From NCBI RefSeq assembly GCF_900110345.1, contig NZ_FODJ01000012.1, positions 1 to 64,000 on the forward strand: a stretch of 64,000 nt of DNA, written 5' to 3'. This stretch comes from Amphibacillus marinus. GTDB taxonomy: Bacteria; Bacillota; Bacilli; Bacillales; Amphibacillaceae. The position numbers and the translations under genes are program-made. Each line of letters starts with the position of its first letter. Position 1 is the stretch's first letter. The notes under the pieces were generated by a model, which saw only the letters and a program-made list of their open reading frames with translations, had not been told where the DNA came from and searched no databases. Shown here piece by piece: positions 45,367 to 54,352 of this stretch.

Positions 45367-45912
45367 TTGAAGCAATCACAAAAGAAAGTAGCAATTATGC
45401 AGACAGCGGAAAAATTATTTTACCAACATGGCTTTCATGCTATTGGTGTGAAGAAGATTTTAGAGCAGGCTGACGTCGCAACCATGACCATGTACTATCA
45501 CTTTAATTCCAAGGAAGCGCTGATCAAGGACATATTATTGCAAAGAGAACAGCGTTATTTTCAATTTCTAGCTAAGAGCATTAATCAAGATGACGATGTA
45601 AAGAATTATCTAGAATCACTCGTACAGGCTCATCTTAACTGGATTGAGACTCACGGCGCTAACGGGTGCCTGTTTCTAAGAGCACAACAAGAATATGCGG
45701 GGATTAACGAAGAGATTACCACGCTAGTAAGTGACCACAAGGGAAAATTGTTAGCCAAAATTGACCATGATTTGCAATCATTTAATACTTCAGCAGATTG
45801 TGCTTTACAACTAACCGTTATCTTAGAAGGCGCGACTGCGTTGGCACAAACGATTGAGCTTAATAGCGTAACAGAGACAGCATTTGCTTTACTTAGAAGT
45901 ATACTTAAATAG
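45367..45912 (+). CDS. TetR-family transcriptional regulator
   Basis: A 181-aa regulator: HTH with MQTAEKLFYQHGFHAIGVKKILEQADVATMTMYYHFNSKEALI, followed by a helical ligand domain. The TTG at 45367 follows TGGGGGTC; the longer frame from 45325 would contain the operator and is rejected. It lies 86 nt before a MFS transporter in the same direction, and the shared operator suggests that it represses both. Confidence 0.87.
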   Translation: MKQSQKKVAIMQTAEKLFYQHGFHAIGVKKILEQADVATMTMYYHFNSKEALIKDILLQREQRYFQFLAKSINQDDDVKNYLESLVQAHLNWIETHGANGCLFLRAQQEYAGINEEITTLVSDHKGKLLAKIDHDLQSFNTSADCALQLTVILEGATALAQTIELNSVTETAFALLRSILK

Positions 45913-45963
45913 GGAAAACGTCAGCACGCAATGCGCTATTTCTTTATTTTTTTGTATTTTATT

Positions 45964-45979
45964 ATAATGAACGTTATAT
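45964..45979. promoter_or_regulatory. TetR operator, copy 2
   Basis: ATAATGAACGTTATAT matches the first copy at 14 of 16 positions. It overlaps a TATAAT-like -10 (45962-45967) before the MFS gene. Confidence 0.68.
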
Positions 45980-45998
45980 ATAATTTGAGGTGATTTGA

Positions 45999-47120
45999 TT
46001 GCATGCAAAAAAACTAATTACTGCTGGCTTACCCATGATTGCTGTAACATACGGATTAGCTCGCTTTAGCTATGGCCTGATGCTCCCCTATCTCATTGAA
46101 ACATTAGCTTTGACCCCGGCAACTAGCGGCTTTATCTCAGCATTATCTTATCTGGCTTATTGCGTGGCAATCATTATTGCAATGATCTGTTCTGACCGTC
46201 TTCCACCACGAGCCTTTCTTATCTTAGCTGGATTGGCTGCTACTGTTGGTCTAAGCATCATTGCTATGTCTAATCATGCGATTATGCTTGGCTCAGGCTT
46301 GTTTATCGCCGGATTAAGTACAGGATTTGCCTCCCCACCCTATGCCAGTATTGTCAGCACGCAGATAGAAGTTAATCTCCAAAACCAAACAAATGCCTGG
46401 ATTAATAGTGGCACGAGCATTGGTACAGCTGTTACTGGTGCCATTGCTTTAATAATGTCAAGTAATTGGCGCGGTACGTATGTAATCTTTACCGGCATTG
46501 CTCTCCTTGTTCTAATTGTGAACCATCAGCTATTACCAAAACAGGCTACACAATCTAAAAAAAGAGCACGATTAACTAAAAATGAATGGAGCAAATCGCT
46601 ACCCTTAATTAGTGCTGCCTTTCTTATCGGGGTATCTTGCTCCGCGTATTGGACCTTTTCCAGAGACTTCTTGCTAAACCTAGCCAACATCCCCTTATTT
46701 TTAGCCGATTGGTTTTGGGTAATAATTGGGCTAGCTGGTTTACTTGGTGGACTAGCGGGATCCTTTATCAATAAGTACGGCGTTCGTGCTGCTTATACGC
46801 TTTCGACCTTGATTCTTTCGGCTTCTTCTCTTATTATCGGCCTTTATTCAGCTCAAACGTTAACATGGCTTATTTCACCATTCATGTTTGGGAGCGCCTA
46901 TATTTTTATGACAGGCGTCTTAATTGTATGGGGCATTTCCGTATGTAGGAACAATGTCGCACTTGGCCTCGGCCTGCCATTCCTAATGCTTGCCTTAGGA
47001 CAAGCAATTGGGGCTGCCCTCTCTGGGATCATTGCCGGCTTTTCAAGCTTTAGCACACTTTTTATCGTTTCGGCAATCATTGGTTGCTTAACGTTAATTT
47101 TCGCTCCCCGCTCAGCATAA
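45999..47120 (+). CDS. MFS transporter, YbfB-like
   Basis: A 373-aa major facilitator protein with about eleven or twelve hydrophobic segments. The start GLPMIAVTYGLARFSYGLMLPYL and the GLSTGFASPPYASIVS region are as in the YbfB/YjiJ group of putative efflux carriers. Starts with TTG at 45999 after GAGGTGA. Probably TetR-controlled. The substrate is unknown. Confidence 0.84.
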   Translation: MHAKKLITAGLPMIAVTYGLARFSYGLMLPYLIETLALTPATSGFISALSYLAYCVAIIIAMICSDRLPPRAFLILAGLAATVGLSIIAMSNHAIMLGSGLFIAGLSTGFASPPYASIVSTQIEVNLQNQTNAWINSGTSIGTAVTGAIALIMSSNWRGTYVIFTGIALLVLIVNHQLLPKQATQSKKRARLTKNEWSKSLPLISAAFLIGVSCSAYWTFSRDFLLNLANIPLFLADWFWVIIGLAGLLGGLAGSFINKYGVRAAYTLSTLILSASSLIIGLYSAQTLTWLISPFMFGSAYIFMTGVLIVWGISVCRNNVALGLGLPFLMLALGQAIGAALSGIIAGFSSFSTLFIVSAIIGCLTLIFAPRSA

Positions 47121-47167
47121 AAAATGCTGCCCGGGGTTGGCGGTTGTGATTAGTGATGAATGAGCGC

Positions 47168-47644
47168 TTATGTTAATGTCTTCACCATTGTCAGATCAGT
47201 TACGGTATAACCTAATTTCTCATATAAATGTACAGCCCCTTTGTTATGAGCAAAAACATGAAGCCCTACTTCATAGACATTCATTTCCCTTGCTAATTGA
47301 TCAAGGCATTCTAGCGCCGCTGTCCCATAACCTTGATTTTGATAGGCATCATAAATAATAAAGTCATAAATGAATAGCTTCGGTTCTTTCCCAGCTGAAT
47401 TAAGCTGGAACCAAAGATAACCCACCTGTTTACCTAATGATGCGTCAATAATTGTAAACAGAAATTCTCCTTCTGTCTCTTTTCCATTAGGCAATAATCT
47501 AGTAAAGCTTGCTTGGGCTAGCTTTACAGCATCCTCAACAGCCCATGTTCCAGCCGTTACTTTTTCTTTAGCATAATCATCAACAGCAAATGATAAATAG
47601 TTATTAAAGTCTGCATCTGTCATTTTCTCAAACGTTACGATCAT
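47168..47644 (-). CDS. GNAT-family acetyltransferase
   Basis: A 158-aa N-acetyltransferase of the GNAT fold; the acetyl-CoA-binding region reads DAYQNQGYGTAALECL and a following ENLGVHVF-like strand appears as YEVGLHVFAHNKGAVHLYEKLGY. ATG at 47642-47644 follows AAGGGGG. The acceptor is unknown. Convergent with the MFS gene; the 47-nt gap has no clear terminator. Confidence 0.85.
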   Translation of the reverse strand: MIVTFEKMTDADFNNYLSFAVDDYAKEKVTAGTWAVEDAVKLAQASFTRLLPNGKETEGEFLFTIIDASLGKQVGYLWFQLNSAGKEPKLFIYDFIIYDAYQNQGYGTAALECLDQLAREMNVYEVGLHVFAHNKGAVHLYEKLGYTVTDLTMVKTLT

Positions 47645-47769
47645 GATCGTTCCCCCTTTTTTGTTATGTAGCGTCACCAATAAGTATACCTGAACTACGC
47701 AAAAGTCAGCCATTCTTTATAAACAGGCAATTATACCTCACAAAATCTTGCCCTTAAAATAAAGAAAGA

Positions 47770-47829
47770 GTGTTAGTAAGAAAAATTGGGTGACCAACTC
47801 GCAGTCACAGCAATTCCTCTCGCTAACAC
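47770..47829 (-). terminator. Three-tier hairpin behind the SDR gene
   Basis: Minus strand: GTGTTAG, AATTG and GTGAC pair in turn with CTAACAC, CAATT and GTCAC around a 9-nt loop, with internal bulges, and a T-rich run follows. It is longer than a usual terminator but positioned as one. Confidence 0.6.
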
Positions 47830-47870
47830 CCACTATTTTTAAAAATAAACTCGTCGTTCACTTACATCGA

Positions 47871-48740
47871 TTACGTATGGACAAAGTCACCACCATTAAC
47901 GTGAATGGTTTGCCCCGTCATGTAGGATGCATCATTGGAAGCAAGCAACACATAGGCACCGACTAGTTCTACTGGTTGGCCTGGTCGGCCCATCGCATTA
48001 TCCTGGCCAAATTGTTCGACCTTGTCGCCAGAGAATGAAGACGGAATCAGCGGTGTCCAGATCGGACCGGGAGCGACACCGTTGACACGAATACCATCTG
48101 CAACAAGGGACTTAGACATCGAACGGGTAAAGGCATTGATTGCCCCCTTTGTGCTGGTATAATCAATTAACGTTGGATTCCCTCGATAAGGGTTAATTGA
48201 AGTCGTATTAATAATACTACTTCCTGGTTTTAAGTAATCCAAAGCAGCCTTGGTAACATACACATAGGAATAGAAATTGGTTGCGAACGTACGATGAAGC
48301 TGCTCAGCTGATAGCTCTTTAAGGCTATCCACCGGGTGCTGCTCTGCGGCATTGTTCACTAGAATATCAAGACCGCCTAGTTCTTTGACTGTCCGTTCAA
48401 CCGCCTCGATACAAAAGCGTTCCTCCGCTATATCTCCAGCAATTGTTAGACAGCGCACTCCTTCCTGCTCAACACGTTTCTTCGTTGCCTCGGCATCCTC
48501 ATGCTCATCAAGGTACACAATTGCCAAATCTGCTCCCTCTTTCGCATAGCCAACAGCAACCGCACGCCCAATTCCTGAATCTCCTCCCGTAATAAGCGCA
48601 ACCTTTCCTTTCAACTTGTCTGATCCCTTGTACTGATCATCCTCATATATCGGCAGAGGATCCATCTTATGCTCAGCACCGGGCTGCTTGTCCTGCACCT
48701 GTCTTGGAATACCGTTCGTTAAGTGATGACTTAAATCCAT
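47871..48740 (-). CDS. Short-chain dehydrogenase/reductase
   Basis: A 289-aa classical-fold SDR with a 40-residue N-terminal extension as in B. subtilis YhxC/YhdF-type oxidoreductases. The cofactor site is TGGDSGIG, followed by NNAAEQ, the catalytic Ser in NTTSINPYRG and YTSTKGA (Tyr and Lys). Likely NAD(P)-dependent, with a general-stress role for relatives. Substrate unknown. ATG at 48738-48740 follows AGGAGGC. Confidence 0.87.
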   Translation of the reverse strand: MDLSHHLTNGIPRQVQDKQPGAEHKMDPLPIYEDDQYKGSDKLKGKVALITGGDSGIGRAVAVGYAKEGADLAIVYLDEHEDAEATKKRVEQEGVRCLTIAGDIAEERFCIEAVERTVKELGGLDILVNNAAEQHPVDSLKELSAEQLHRTFATNFYSYVYVTKAALDYLKPGSSIINTTSINPYRGNPTLIDYTSTKGAINAFTRSMSKSLVADGIRVNGVAPGPIWTPLIPSSFSGDKVEQFGQDNAMGRPGQPVELVGAYVLLASNDASYMTGQTIHVNGGDFVHT

Positions 48741-48838
48741 TACATCTGCCTCCTAAGTTTTGATTTCTTATATAATCTTCCCAAGTGACTGAACAATTTA
48801 AACATGAAAAGTAAAATAATTCCCAAATAGTCGTACGT

Positions 48839-48964
48839 TTGAAATTAAGAGGTTGGATCGAAGAATTTCAAGGCAGGGCAGATAGAGCTTTAAAATACGG
48901 AAACCTCATTGGTCAACGTACTTATCAGGGCGTGGTTAGTATTTTACAAAAGTTACAATCATAA
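48839..48964 (+). pseudogene. 3' remnant of an unidentified gene
   Basis: A 41-codon open stretch ending in TAA encodes LKLRGWIEEFQGRAD followed by RALKYGNLIGQRTYQ and SILQKLQS; the frame is open from about 48818 but has no credible start or ribosome binding site. It is immediately followed by a perfect terminator on the same strand (48975-49019), as at the end of a real gene. The remaining part of the 372-nt gap 48741-49112 holds a possible promoter. Family not recognised. Confidence 0.45.
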
Positions 48965-48974
48965 ATTGGATAGA

Positions 48975-49019
48975 AAGTCGTAGTTTCGTCTAAAGAACAT
49001 GAAACTACGACTTTTTTAA
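48975..49019 (+). terminator. Terminator behind the gene remnant
   Basis: A perfect 13-bp stem AAGTCGTAGTTTC/GAAACTACGACTT, 13-nt loop, then a T-run. Confidence 0.85.
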
Positions 49020-49061
49020 TTTTGTTGCATTTTTTAACAATTACAGCTAGCAAAATTATGC

Positions 49062-49090
49062 TTGTACAGTATACTTATATTGGATATATC
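49062..49090 (+). promoter_or_regulatory. Possible promoter of the tandem paralogues
   Basis: TTGTAC (49062-49067), 17 nt, TATATC (49085-49090), 22 nt before the ATG of the first gene. Confidence 0.35.
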
Positions 49091-49112
49091 TTCTAAAGAA
49101 TGAGGTGAGCAA

Positions 49113-49889
49113 ATGTTAGATGATAAAGGCGTTAAGGCTGACCAAACCATTACGCAATATTTTGAGGGTAATTTAAAGATTAAAGAAGAACGGGGTCTTT
49201 ATAATCATTCTATTATTGAAACACGTTATTATCAATACGACGTCAACGGGATATTAGAACAGATTAATGTCTTTATAGGAAGAAAGAATCCTGATAACAC
49301 CCTATTAGAGAGTAGCTATATTTATTGCTATACACCTGATTACGGGAATAACCCCAATGGACCAACTGATCAGTGGAAGATGGAACATATACGCGCACTA
49401 GATGATGACTTACAAATAGAGCAAGCATATTATCAGAATAACTTAAGAATTAAAGACGTGCGCTATAGCGATCATATTTGTCACTATAAGTACGATCGCA
49501 ATAATAAGATCATCCGCGAAGAAGTTTGGAACAAGCATGAAAATGAACAAGGAAAGATAGAAGAAGGTCGTCTTGCTCATTATTATGACTATGTCCAAAA
49601 TAAAGATGGGGACTATTTATTAATGTTTATAAACCCAGCTAACGGTCGGTATAAGTGGCGAATTGAAGGAAGCGAAGACAAAACATGCTGTCAGGTGGCT
49701 ATATTGGAGTTTTTTTCAAACATGGAGATGTATGATGAGATTATCAGCTATGTAAAAGAACAATACCAAGAGGTAGCTACCATCTGCTTTACCACAGCTG
49801 TTGCTGAATTTAGATTTACCAAAGCGGAACAAGAACAATTAAACAACGGAGACTATGAAAAGAAATATGGGATAAAAATTGTCCCTTAA
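49113..49889 (+). CDS. Unknown protein, first of two tandem paralogues
   Basis: A 258-aa soluble protein of no recognised family. It contains repeats resembling YwqK/MORN-like strands: NLKIKEER ... YYQYDVNG, YYQNNLRIKDVR ... HYKYDRNN, then GRLAHYYDYVQN and NPANGRYKW, and ends in a helical part (EMYDEIISYVKEQYQ) and EKKYGIKI. No signal peptide. ATG after GAGGTGA. The neighbouring gene is a clear paralogue. YwqK-like repeats occur in antitoxin or immunity proteins of polymorphic toxin systems; that is only an analogy here. Confidence 0.8.
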   Translation: MLDDKGVKADQTITQYFEGNLKIKEERGLYNHSIIETRYYQYDVNGILEQINVFIGRKNPDNTLLESSYIYCYTPDYGNNPNGPTDQWKMEHIRALDDDLQIEQAYYQNNLRIKDVRYSDHICHYKYDRNNKIIREEVWNKHENEQGKIEEGRLAHYYDYVQNKDGDYLLMFINPANGRYKWRIEGSEDKTCCQVAILEFFSNMEMYDEIISYVKEQYQEVATICFTTAVAEFRFTKAEQEQLNNGDYEKKYGIKIVP

Positions 49890-49954
49890 TTTAATTGACT
49901 AACCTTTCGTTAAGCATGCTAACTAAAATTTTCTGTTGTATGAGGTGAATATCG

Positions 49955-50761
49955 ATGTCAGATGACAAGAATTTATCAGAAGGGAAGGTAACACCTAAAG
50001 AAACCTTTACCCAATACCTTGAGAATAACTTAAAAATAAAAGAAGAACGTTATTTGTTTGATACAGCTATTATTGAAAAACGTTACTATCAATATGATCG
50101 TGAAGGTGGGCTTACAGAAGAGAATATTTTTATTGGTAGAAAAAATTATAACGACACGATGCTGGAGAGCGTCTTTATCTATGGTTATGAACCTGATTAT
50201 AAAGACTACCCTAACCATATAGAGAATAGCTGGAAAATGGCACGAATCCTAAGCACTGTTGATTATCAATCCTTACTTGTGCGTACTTATTATGACAATG
50301 CATTAAAACAAAAAGAATTCCGTTATCTTTCCAAGCAAATCTCGCATTACAAGTATGATGTAAATGGGGTTATAATCCGCGAAGAAGTGTGGCACGGAAT
50401 AGAAGACGCACAAAGAAATATAGTAGAAGGCCGCTTAGCTCATTACTATGACTACGCGCAGAACGAGAATGGGGATTATCTGTTAACGTTTGTAAACCCG
50501 GCCGGCGGTCATTATAAGTGGCTAATTGAACAAGATTATGAAAAAGATTGCTGTACGGCTACTATTTTAGAAACATTTTCATGTATGGACATGTATGATG
50601 AGATCATGACTTACATAACAAACCACTATAACGAAGTTACCTGGGTTCTCTTTGTAGAGCATCTTACTGTCGAAGATGCTAGGTTTACCGATGAAGAACA
50701 TGAACAATTACACGATGGGACGTTTGAGAAAAAATATGGTGTTCATGTCACTTTTAATTAG
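49955..50761 (+). CDS. Unknown protein, second of two tandem paralogues
   Basis: A 268-aa paralogue of the preceding gene, aligned end to end: NNLKIKEER, YYQYDREG, FIGRKN, HYKYDVNGVIIREEVW, EGRLAHYYDYAQN, NPAGGHYKW, DMYDEI and EKKYGVHV. By eye about half of positions agree. ATG after TGAGGTGA, 65 nt downstream of the first gene, followed by a strong terminator. Function unknown. Confidence 0.8.
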   Translation: MSDDKNLSEGKVTPKETFTQYLENNLKIKEERYLFDTAIIEKRYYQYDREGGLTEENIFIGRKNYNDTMLESVFIYGYEPDYKDYPNHIENSWKMARILSTVDYQSLLVRTYYDNALKQKEFRYLSKQISHYKYDVNGVIIREEVWHGIEDAQRNIVEGRLAHYYDYAQNENGDYLLTFVNPAGGHYKWLIEQDYEKDCCTATILETFSCMDMYDEIMTYITNHYNEVTWVLFVEHLTVEDARFTDEEHEQLHDGTFEKKYGVHVTFN

Positions 50762-50778
50762 CTTCCTATTTATTTCTA

Positions 50779-50807
50779 AAGCCTGCTTTCATTTCGAAAG
50801 CAGGCTT
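50779..50807 (+). terminator. Terminator of the tandem paralogues
   Basis: A perfect 12-bp stem AAGCCTGCTTTC/GAAAGCAGGCTT with a 5-nt loop; the T-run is weak. Confidence 0.7.
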
Positions 50808-50868
50808 CATTAGCTAATTTAATCATTACGAAAATCGCCGATAAAAGCTACATTGATTAACACTCTTA

Positions 50869-51831
50869 TTACTTTTCTCTCTCAAATTCGGCTAAAAGCT
50901 CTCGCACCTCATTCGTCGATTTCGTATTCATTAATTTAACACGCAGATCACTAGCACCTGGAAACCCTTTAACATAAATTTTAAAGAACCGATGCAAGCC
51001 GGCAATGGGGCGTGGCACTAATTCCGCATACTGATCCTGTAAATCGAGCTGTAACCGCAATAAGCCGAGCAGGTCTTCAGCCGTATGTTCCCTCGGCTCC
51101 TTTTCAAACGCATACGGGTTTTTAAAAATACCGCGTCCAATCATAATGCCATCAACACCGTATTGTTCGGCGAGCTGCAAGCCTCTTTGACGATCAGGAA
51201 TATCGCCATTAATCGTAATTAGTGTCTGCGGCGCTAGCCGATCTCTTAGCTCAATAATTTGCGGGATCAGTTCCCAATGGGCGTCGACTTTGCTCATCTC
51301 TTCGCGCGTGCGCAAATGAATTGACAGATTGGCAATATCCTGCTTAAGCAGGTGGGTAAGCCAGCCTTCAAGCTCTTCAAGCTTAGCATAACCAAGACGT
51401 GTTTTGACACTAACCGGTAAGCCCCCCGCTTTGGCAGCTTCAATCAACTCCGCGGCAACCTCTGGCCGCAAAATAAGACCACTGCCTTTACCGTTAGTAG
51501 CCACATTGGGAACCGGACAACCCATGTTAATATCAATACCCTTAAAGCCCATCTCGGCCATACCAAGACTCATTTCGCGAAAGAATTCAGGCTTATCTCC
51601 CCAGATATGCGCCACGATCGGTTGCTCATCTTCAGTGAATACTAAGCGCCCACGCACACTTTGCCTGCCGTCTGGATGACAGTAACTGTCCGAATTCGTA
51701 AATTCAGTAAAAAAGACGTCTGGAGATCCCGCTTCTTTGACGACATGACGAAAGACGACATCTGTCACATCCTCCATTGGTGCTAATATAAAAAAGGGCT
51801 TCGGTAACTCGGCCCAAAAATTTGTTGTCAT
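50869..51831 (-). CDS. tRNA-dihydrouridine synthase family protein
   Basis: A 320-aa flavoenzyme that reduces uridine in tRNA. The FMN-binding barrel starts with [15 protein letters not shown]; the active-site cysteine lies in [10 protein letters not shown]; then SVKTRLG, SIHLRTR, NGDI and [14 protein letters not shown]. The DusC-like length and HLRTRE motif set it apart from the usual Bacillus DusB. ATG after GAGGATTAGACA. Stands alone. Confidence 0.86.
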   Translation of the reverse strand: MTTNFWAELPKPFFILAPMEDVTDVVFRHVVKEAGSPDVFFTEFTNSDSYCHPDGRQSVRGRLVFTEDEQPIVAHIWGDKPEFFREMSLGMAEMGFKGIDINMGCPVPNVATNGKGSGLILRPEVAAELIEAAKAGGLPVSVKTRLGYAKLEELEGWLTHLLKQDIANLSIHLRTREEMSKVDAHWELIPQIIELRDRLAPQTLITINGDIPDRQRGLQLAEQYGVDGIMIGRGIFKNPYAFEKEPREHTAEDLLGLLRLQLDLQDQYAELVPRPIAGLHRFFKIYVKGFPGASDLRVKLMNTKSTNEVRELLAEFEREK

Positions 51832-51956
51832 TGTCTAATCCTCATTTCATTACAGCTTGTTCCTTTTCTTAAAAATCATAGTTATTATACTAGGAATGTT
51901 GGAAAGAAGCAAAAAAGCATGCCTAAACCAATCGGCATTTGCCATGCTCAATCTAT

Positions 51957-52646
51957 TTAAAGAATTTCCTTCGCCAATTCATCCCCATCAATCAGAAAGT
52001 ACCCTGATTCATCTTGTTTAATTAAGCCTTTTTTTCTCAATTGATTTACGGTCCGATTGACCGTTTCTCTGGTTGTGCCAATCATATTAGCTAATTCTTG
52101 ATTGGTAAATTGAGAGTTTAGTCGATAGTGTTCCTGCATCTTAATGCCATTCGTTTGTGTTAAACGAAGCAGAAGCATCACAATTTGTTCGTAGGTATTG
52201 CGGAGAATTTTTTCCTCTAGTCTACTCTGGAGCTCCAGTACTTTCTCCCCTAGCACCCTAAACATCTTAATACACAGAGCAGGATTTTCTAATAAAATCT
52301 CCTCGAACTTTTGCACTGAAATAACAATTAATTCTGCAGCTGTTAACATCTCCGCATGCGCCGGAAAATTGCCGTTTCTGAAAAAACCAGCATGGGGGAA
52401 CATATCCCCAGCTTCTAACACGGAGACGATTTGTTCTTTACCTGACAAATCTGATTTATGAATTTTCACTTTACCAGAGCAAATGAAAAAAACGCGATCA
52501 AGCGGCTCCCCTTGCATAAAGGCAAAGGCCCCCGCTTGGTAAGTCCTTATTTGCGAGATACCAACAATCGGGCCCAGCTCTGCTTCCGACAGCTCCTTAA
52601 AAAGAGACACGGCTTGTAAATGTTTTTTGATAATCAATGCGTTCAT
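51957..52646 (-). CDS. Crp/Fnr-family transcriptional regulator
   Basis: A 229-aa regulator: cyclic-nucleotide-binding-like beta-roll (residues 15-125), long dimer helix, and HTH FTNQELANMIGTTRETVNRTVNQLRKKGLI. It has just two cysteines, in separate places, so no FNR-type [4Fe-4S] cluster is expected. The recognition helix TTRETVNR is of the FNR/CRP type. Divergent from the RIC gene, whose promoter carries a TGTGA-N6-TCACC site; a regulatory link is likely. Confidence 0.86.
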   Translation of the reverse strand: MNALIIKKHLQAVSLFKELSEAELGPIVGISQIRTYQAGAFAFMQGEPLDRVFFICSGKVKIHKSDLSGKEQIVSVLEAGDMFPHAGFFRNGNFPAHAEMLTAAELIVISVQKFEEILLENPALCIKMFRVLGEKVLELQSRLEEKILRNTYEQIVMLLLRLTQTNGIKMQEHYRLNSQFTNQELANMIGTTRETVNRTVNQLRKKGLIKQDESGYFLIDGDELAKEIL

Positions 52647-52785
52647 CGCTAAACTCCTTAATGGGAAATCATCTATGACTTTTTATATGTATTTATATGC
52701 TTCACATGCTCGAAAATTATTTACTAGTATAATGAGCTATTTTAGCAGAAATCCATATAAAAAGCATAGTCAAATAGATATTCCC

Positions 52786-52801
52786 TGTGATACAAATCAC
52801 C
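52786..52801 (+). promoter_or_regulatory. FNR/CRP-type box upstream of the RIC gene
   Basis: TGTGATACAAATCACC matches TGTGA-N6-TCACA. If the -10 is TATCCT (52823-52828), the start would be near 52835 and the box centred at about -41.5, the class II activator position. Confidence 0.75.
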
Positions 52802-52868
52802 ATTTTAACACCTTAAAGATGCTATCCTACTCGTGTACTTTAAAATTAACATTACTGGAGGTATTATT

Positions 52869-53573
52869 TTGTCAAATACATTTACTGAAACAGCTATTAT
52901 AGGTGAGATCGTAACAAAGTTCCCGAAGGCAAGCGATGTTTTTAAATCTTATCAAATCGACTTTTGCTGTGGGGGAAATCGCCCACTAATCGATGCAATT
53001 AATGAAAAAAACTTATCAGCTGATGAGGTCTTAGACAAGCTAAACACATTGTATGATAAAGCAATTGCATTAAATGAAACCAAAATCGATTGGGAGAATG
53101 CTTCTTATCGTGAACTGATTGATCATATTATCAACAAGCATCACAGCTATCTTAATGAAGAATTACCAAACTTGACGCCTTATGTTACGCGACTGTTGCG
53201 TGTTCATGGGGCAGGACAGCCACATTTGGCTCAAATTCACCGCCTGTTCAATGAGCTAAAGGTAGCGCTTGAACAACACTTAATTCAGGAAGAAACAGAA
53301 GATTTCCCACTTATTTTAGCAATAGAACAAAATCGCACAGCCGAAAATGTCGCAAAACTAGAAAAGGTTGTAGACAATTTAGAGAAAGAGCACAGCCATG
53401 CGGGCGATCTTTTAAAAGAAATCCGTGAAGTGACCGACAACTTCACACCACCAGCACATGCTTGTGGAACTTATCGCTTGGTCTATCAACGTCTTGAAGA
53501 GCTCGAATCAAACATGTTCGAACACATTCATTTAGAAAACAATATCTTGTTCCCACGTGCGGTGACTCAGTAA
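52869..53573 (+). CDS. Iron-sulfur cluster repair di-iron protein (RIC/ScdA/YtfE)
   Basis: A 234-aa protein with an N-terminal ScdA (DUF542) domain with DFCCGGNRPL (Cys33-Cys34) and a hemerythrin-like di-iron domain with His ligands in IINKHHSYL, ALEQHLIQEETEDFP, KEHSHAGDLL and HIHLENNILFP. RIC proteins repair iron-sulfur clusters after nitric oxide or oxidative damage. Starts with TTG at 52869 after GGAGGT. An FNR-type site at class II position suggests induction by low oxygen or NO, probably via the adjacent Crp/Fnr regulator. Confidence 0.9.
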   Translation: MSNTFTETAIIGEIVTKFPKASDVFKSYQIDFCCGGNRPLIDAINEKNLSADEVLDKLNTLYDKAIALNETKIDWENASYRELIDHIINKHHSYLNEELPNLTPYVTRLLRVHGAGQPHLAQIHRLFNELKVALEQHLIQEETEDFPLILAIEQNRTAENVAKLEKVVDNLEKEHSHAGDLLKEIREVTDNFTPPAHACGTYRLVYQRLEELESNMFEHIHLENNILFPRAVTQ

Positions 53574-54016
53574 TAACTACAATTGAGATTTTTTAAAGAA
53601 CAATGGCTTTTATGAGCATTGTACTTTTGGGCTGATCTAATAATACTAAGTCTTTAGCACAGTTTCCATTTACTCTATATTTTCTTACTTTATGCTTTTG
53701 TTAACATTTTATCTGTACTGAATATTTATTTAGTACGTAAAGAGGTTATCGTGCTCAACATGGTTGCTAGACAGGATAAGGGAAGAATTAGATCAATCGC
53801 AATACCCTAAACAAAAGATTAGAGTAAGCTATTGTAGCTGTTGTCGATAAAGAGATAATTAAATGACATCATTAAGCATCAGCTCAGTAAATTCTTTAAC
53901 GACATTCATGCAAGTGTTATTAAACCTTACTATACAAAAGTAACCCGAATGTTAGATTTCACTCTAACATTCGGGTCACAGTACCATTAGGGCAAGATTT
54001 TATTTATCCTTAACTG
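53574..54016. other. Intergenic region with degenerate coding-like fragments and an inverted repeat
   Basis: No intact gene. Short open fragments occur at about 53732-53846 and 53850-53993 (one contains KFFNDIHASVIKPYY), separated by stops and frame changes, which may be gene debris. A 14-bp perfect inverted repeat ACCCGAATGTTAGA/TCTAACATTCGGGT (53943-53976) could be a terminator for the leftward gene. The 17-mer TCAATCGCAATACCCTA (53793-53809) recurs at 61063-61079. Confidence 0.5.
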
Positions 54017-54352
54017 CTATAGTTTACCTTGATATAAATGACCATTTTCATTAACGAAACCTAGCCTATATGCTTTTTCAATATAACTCATCGTTTTTGA
54101 CTCCATGTCATAATTATTATGGGTTTTTAAATGCGCCTTACTATGATCTCTTACCCATTGATCTACCTCTCTTGCTAATGATTTATTAACAACTTCCTCT
54201 TTTTCAAGGATTTCTTCGAAATCCTTGAAACTAACCTTATTATTAGTATAGTTCCTATTACCTTCACTTTGCCCTTTTACATGAGCAACAACTGTTAATC
54301 TAGAATAGGCTTGAAAAGAACTTAATTGGTTTGAGCTGAAATTACTAATCAT
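54017..54352 (-). CDS. Hypothetical protein (111 aa), coupled to the frameshifted secreted protein
   Basis: A 111-aa soluble protein without signal peptide; no family recognised. It has a charged helical middle (DFEEILEKEEVVNKSLAREVDQWVRDHSKAHLKTH). The ATG at 54350-54352 overlaps the stop of the upstream reading frame (ATGATTAG), as in translational coupling, once the frameshift there is taken into account. The upstream gene encodes an exported protein, so the two may work together. Confidence 0.62.
   Translation of the reverse strand: MISNFSSNQLSSFQAYSRLTVVAHVKGQSEGNRNYTNNKVSFKDFEEILEKEEVVNKSLAREVDQWVRDHSKAHLKTHNNYDMESKTMSYIEKAYRLGFVNENGHLYQGKL

Noticed and set aside
53574-54016. Insertion-sequence remnant
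   Set aside because: Short open fragments exist, but none could be matched to a transposase and there are no terminal inverted repeats or target duplication.
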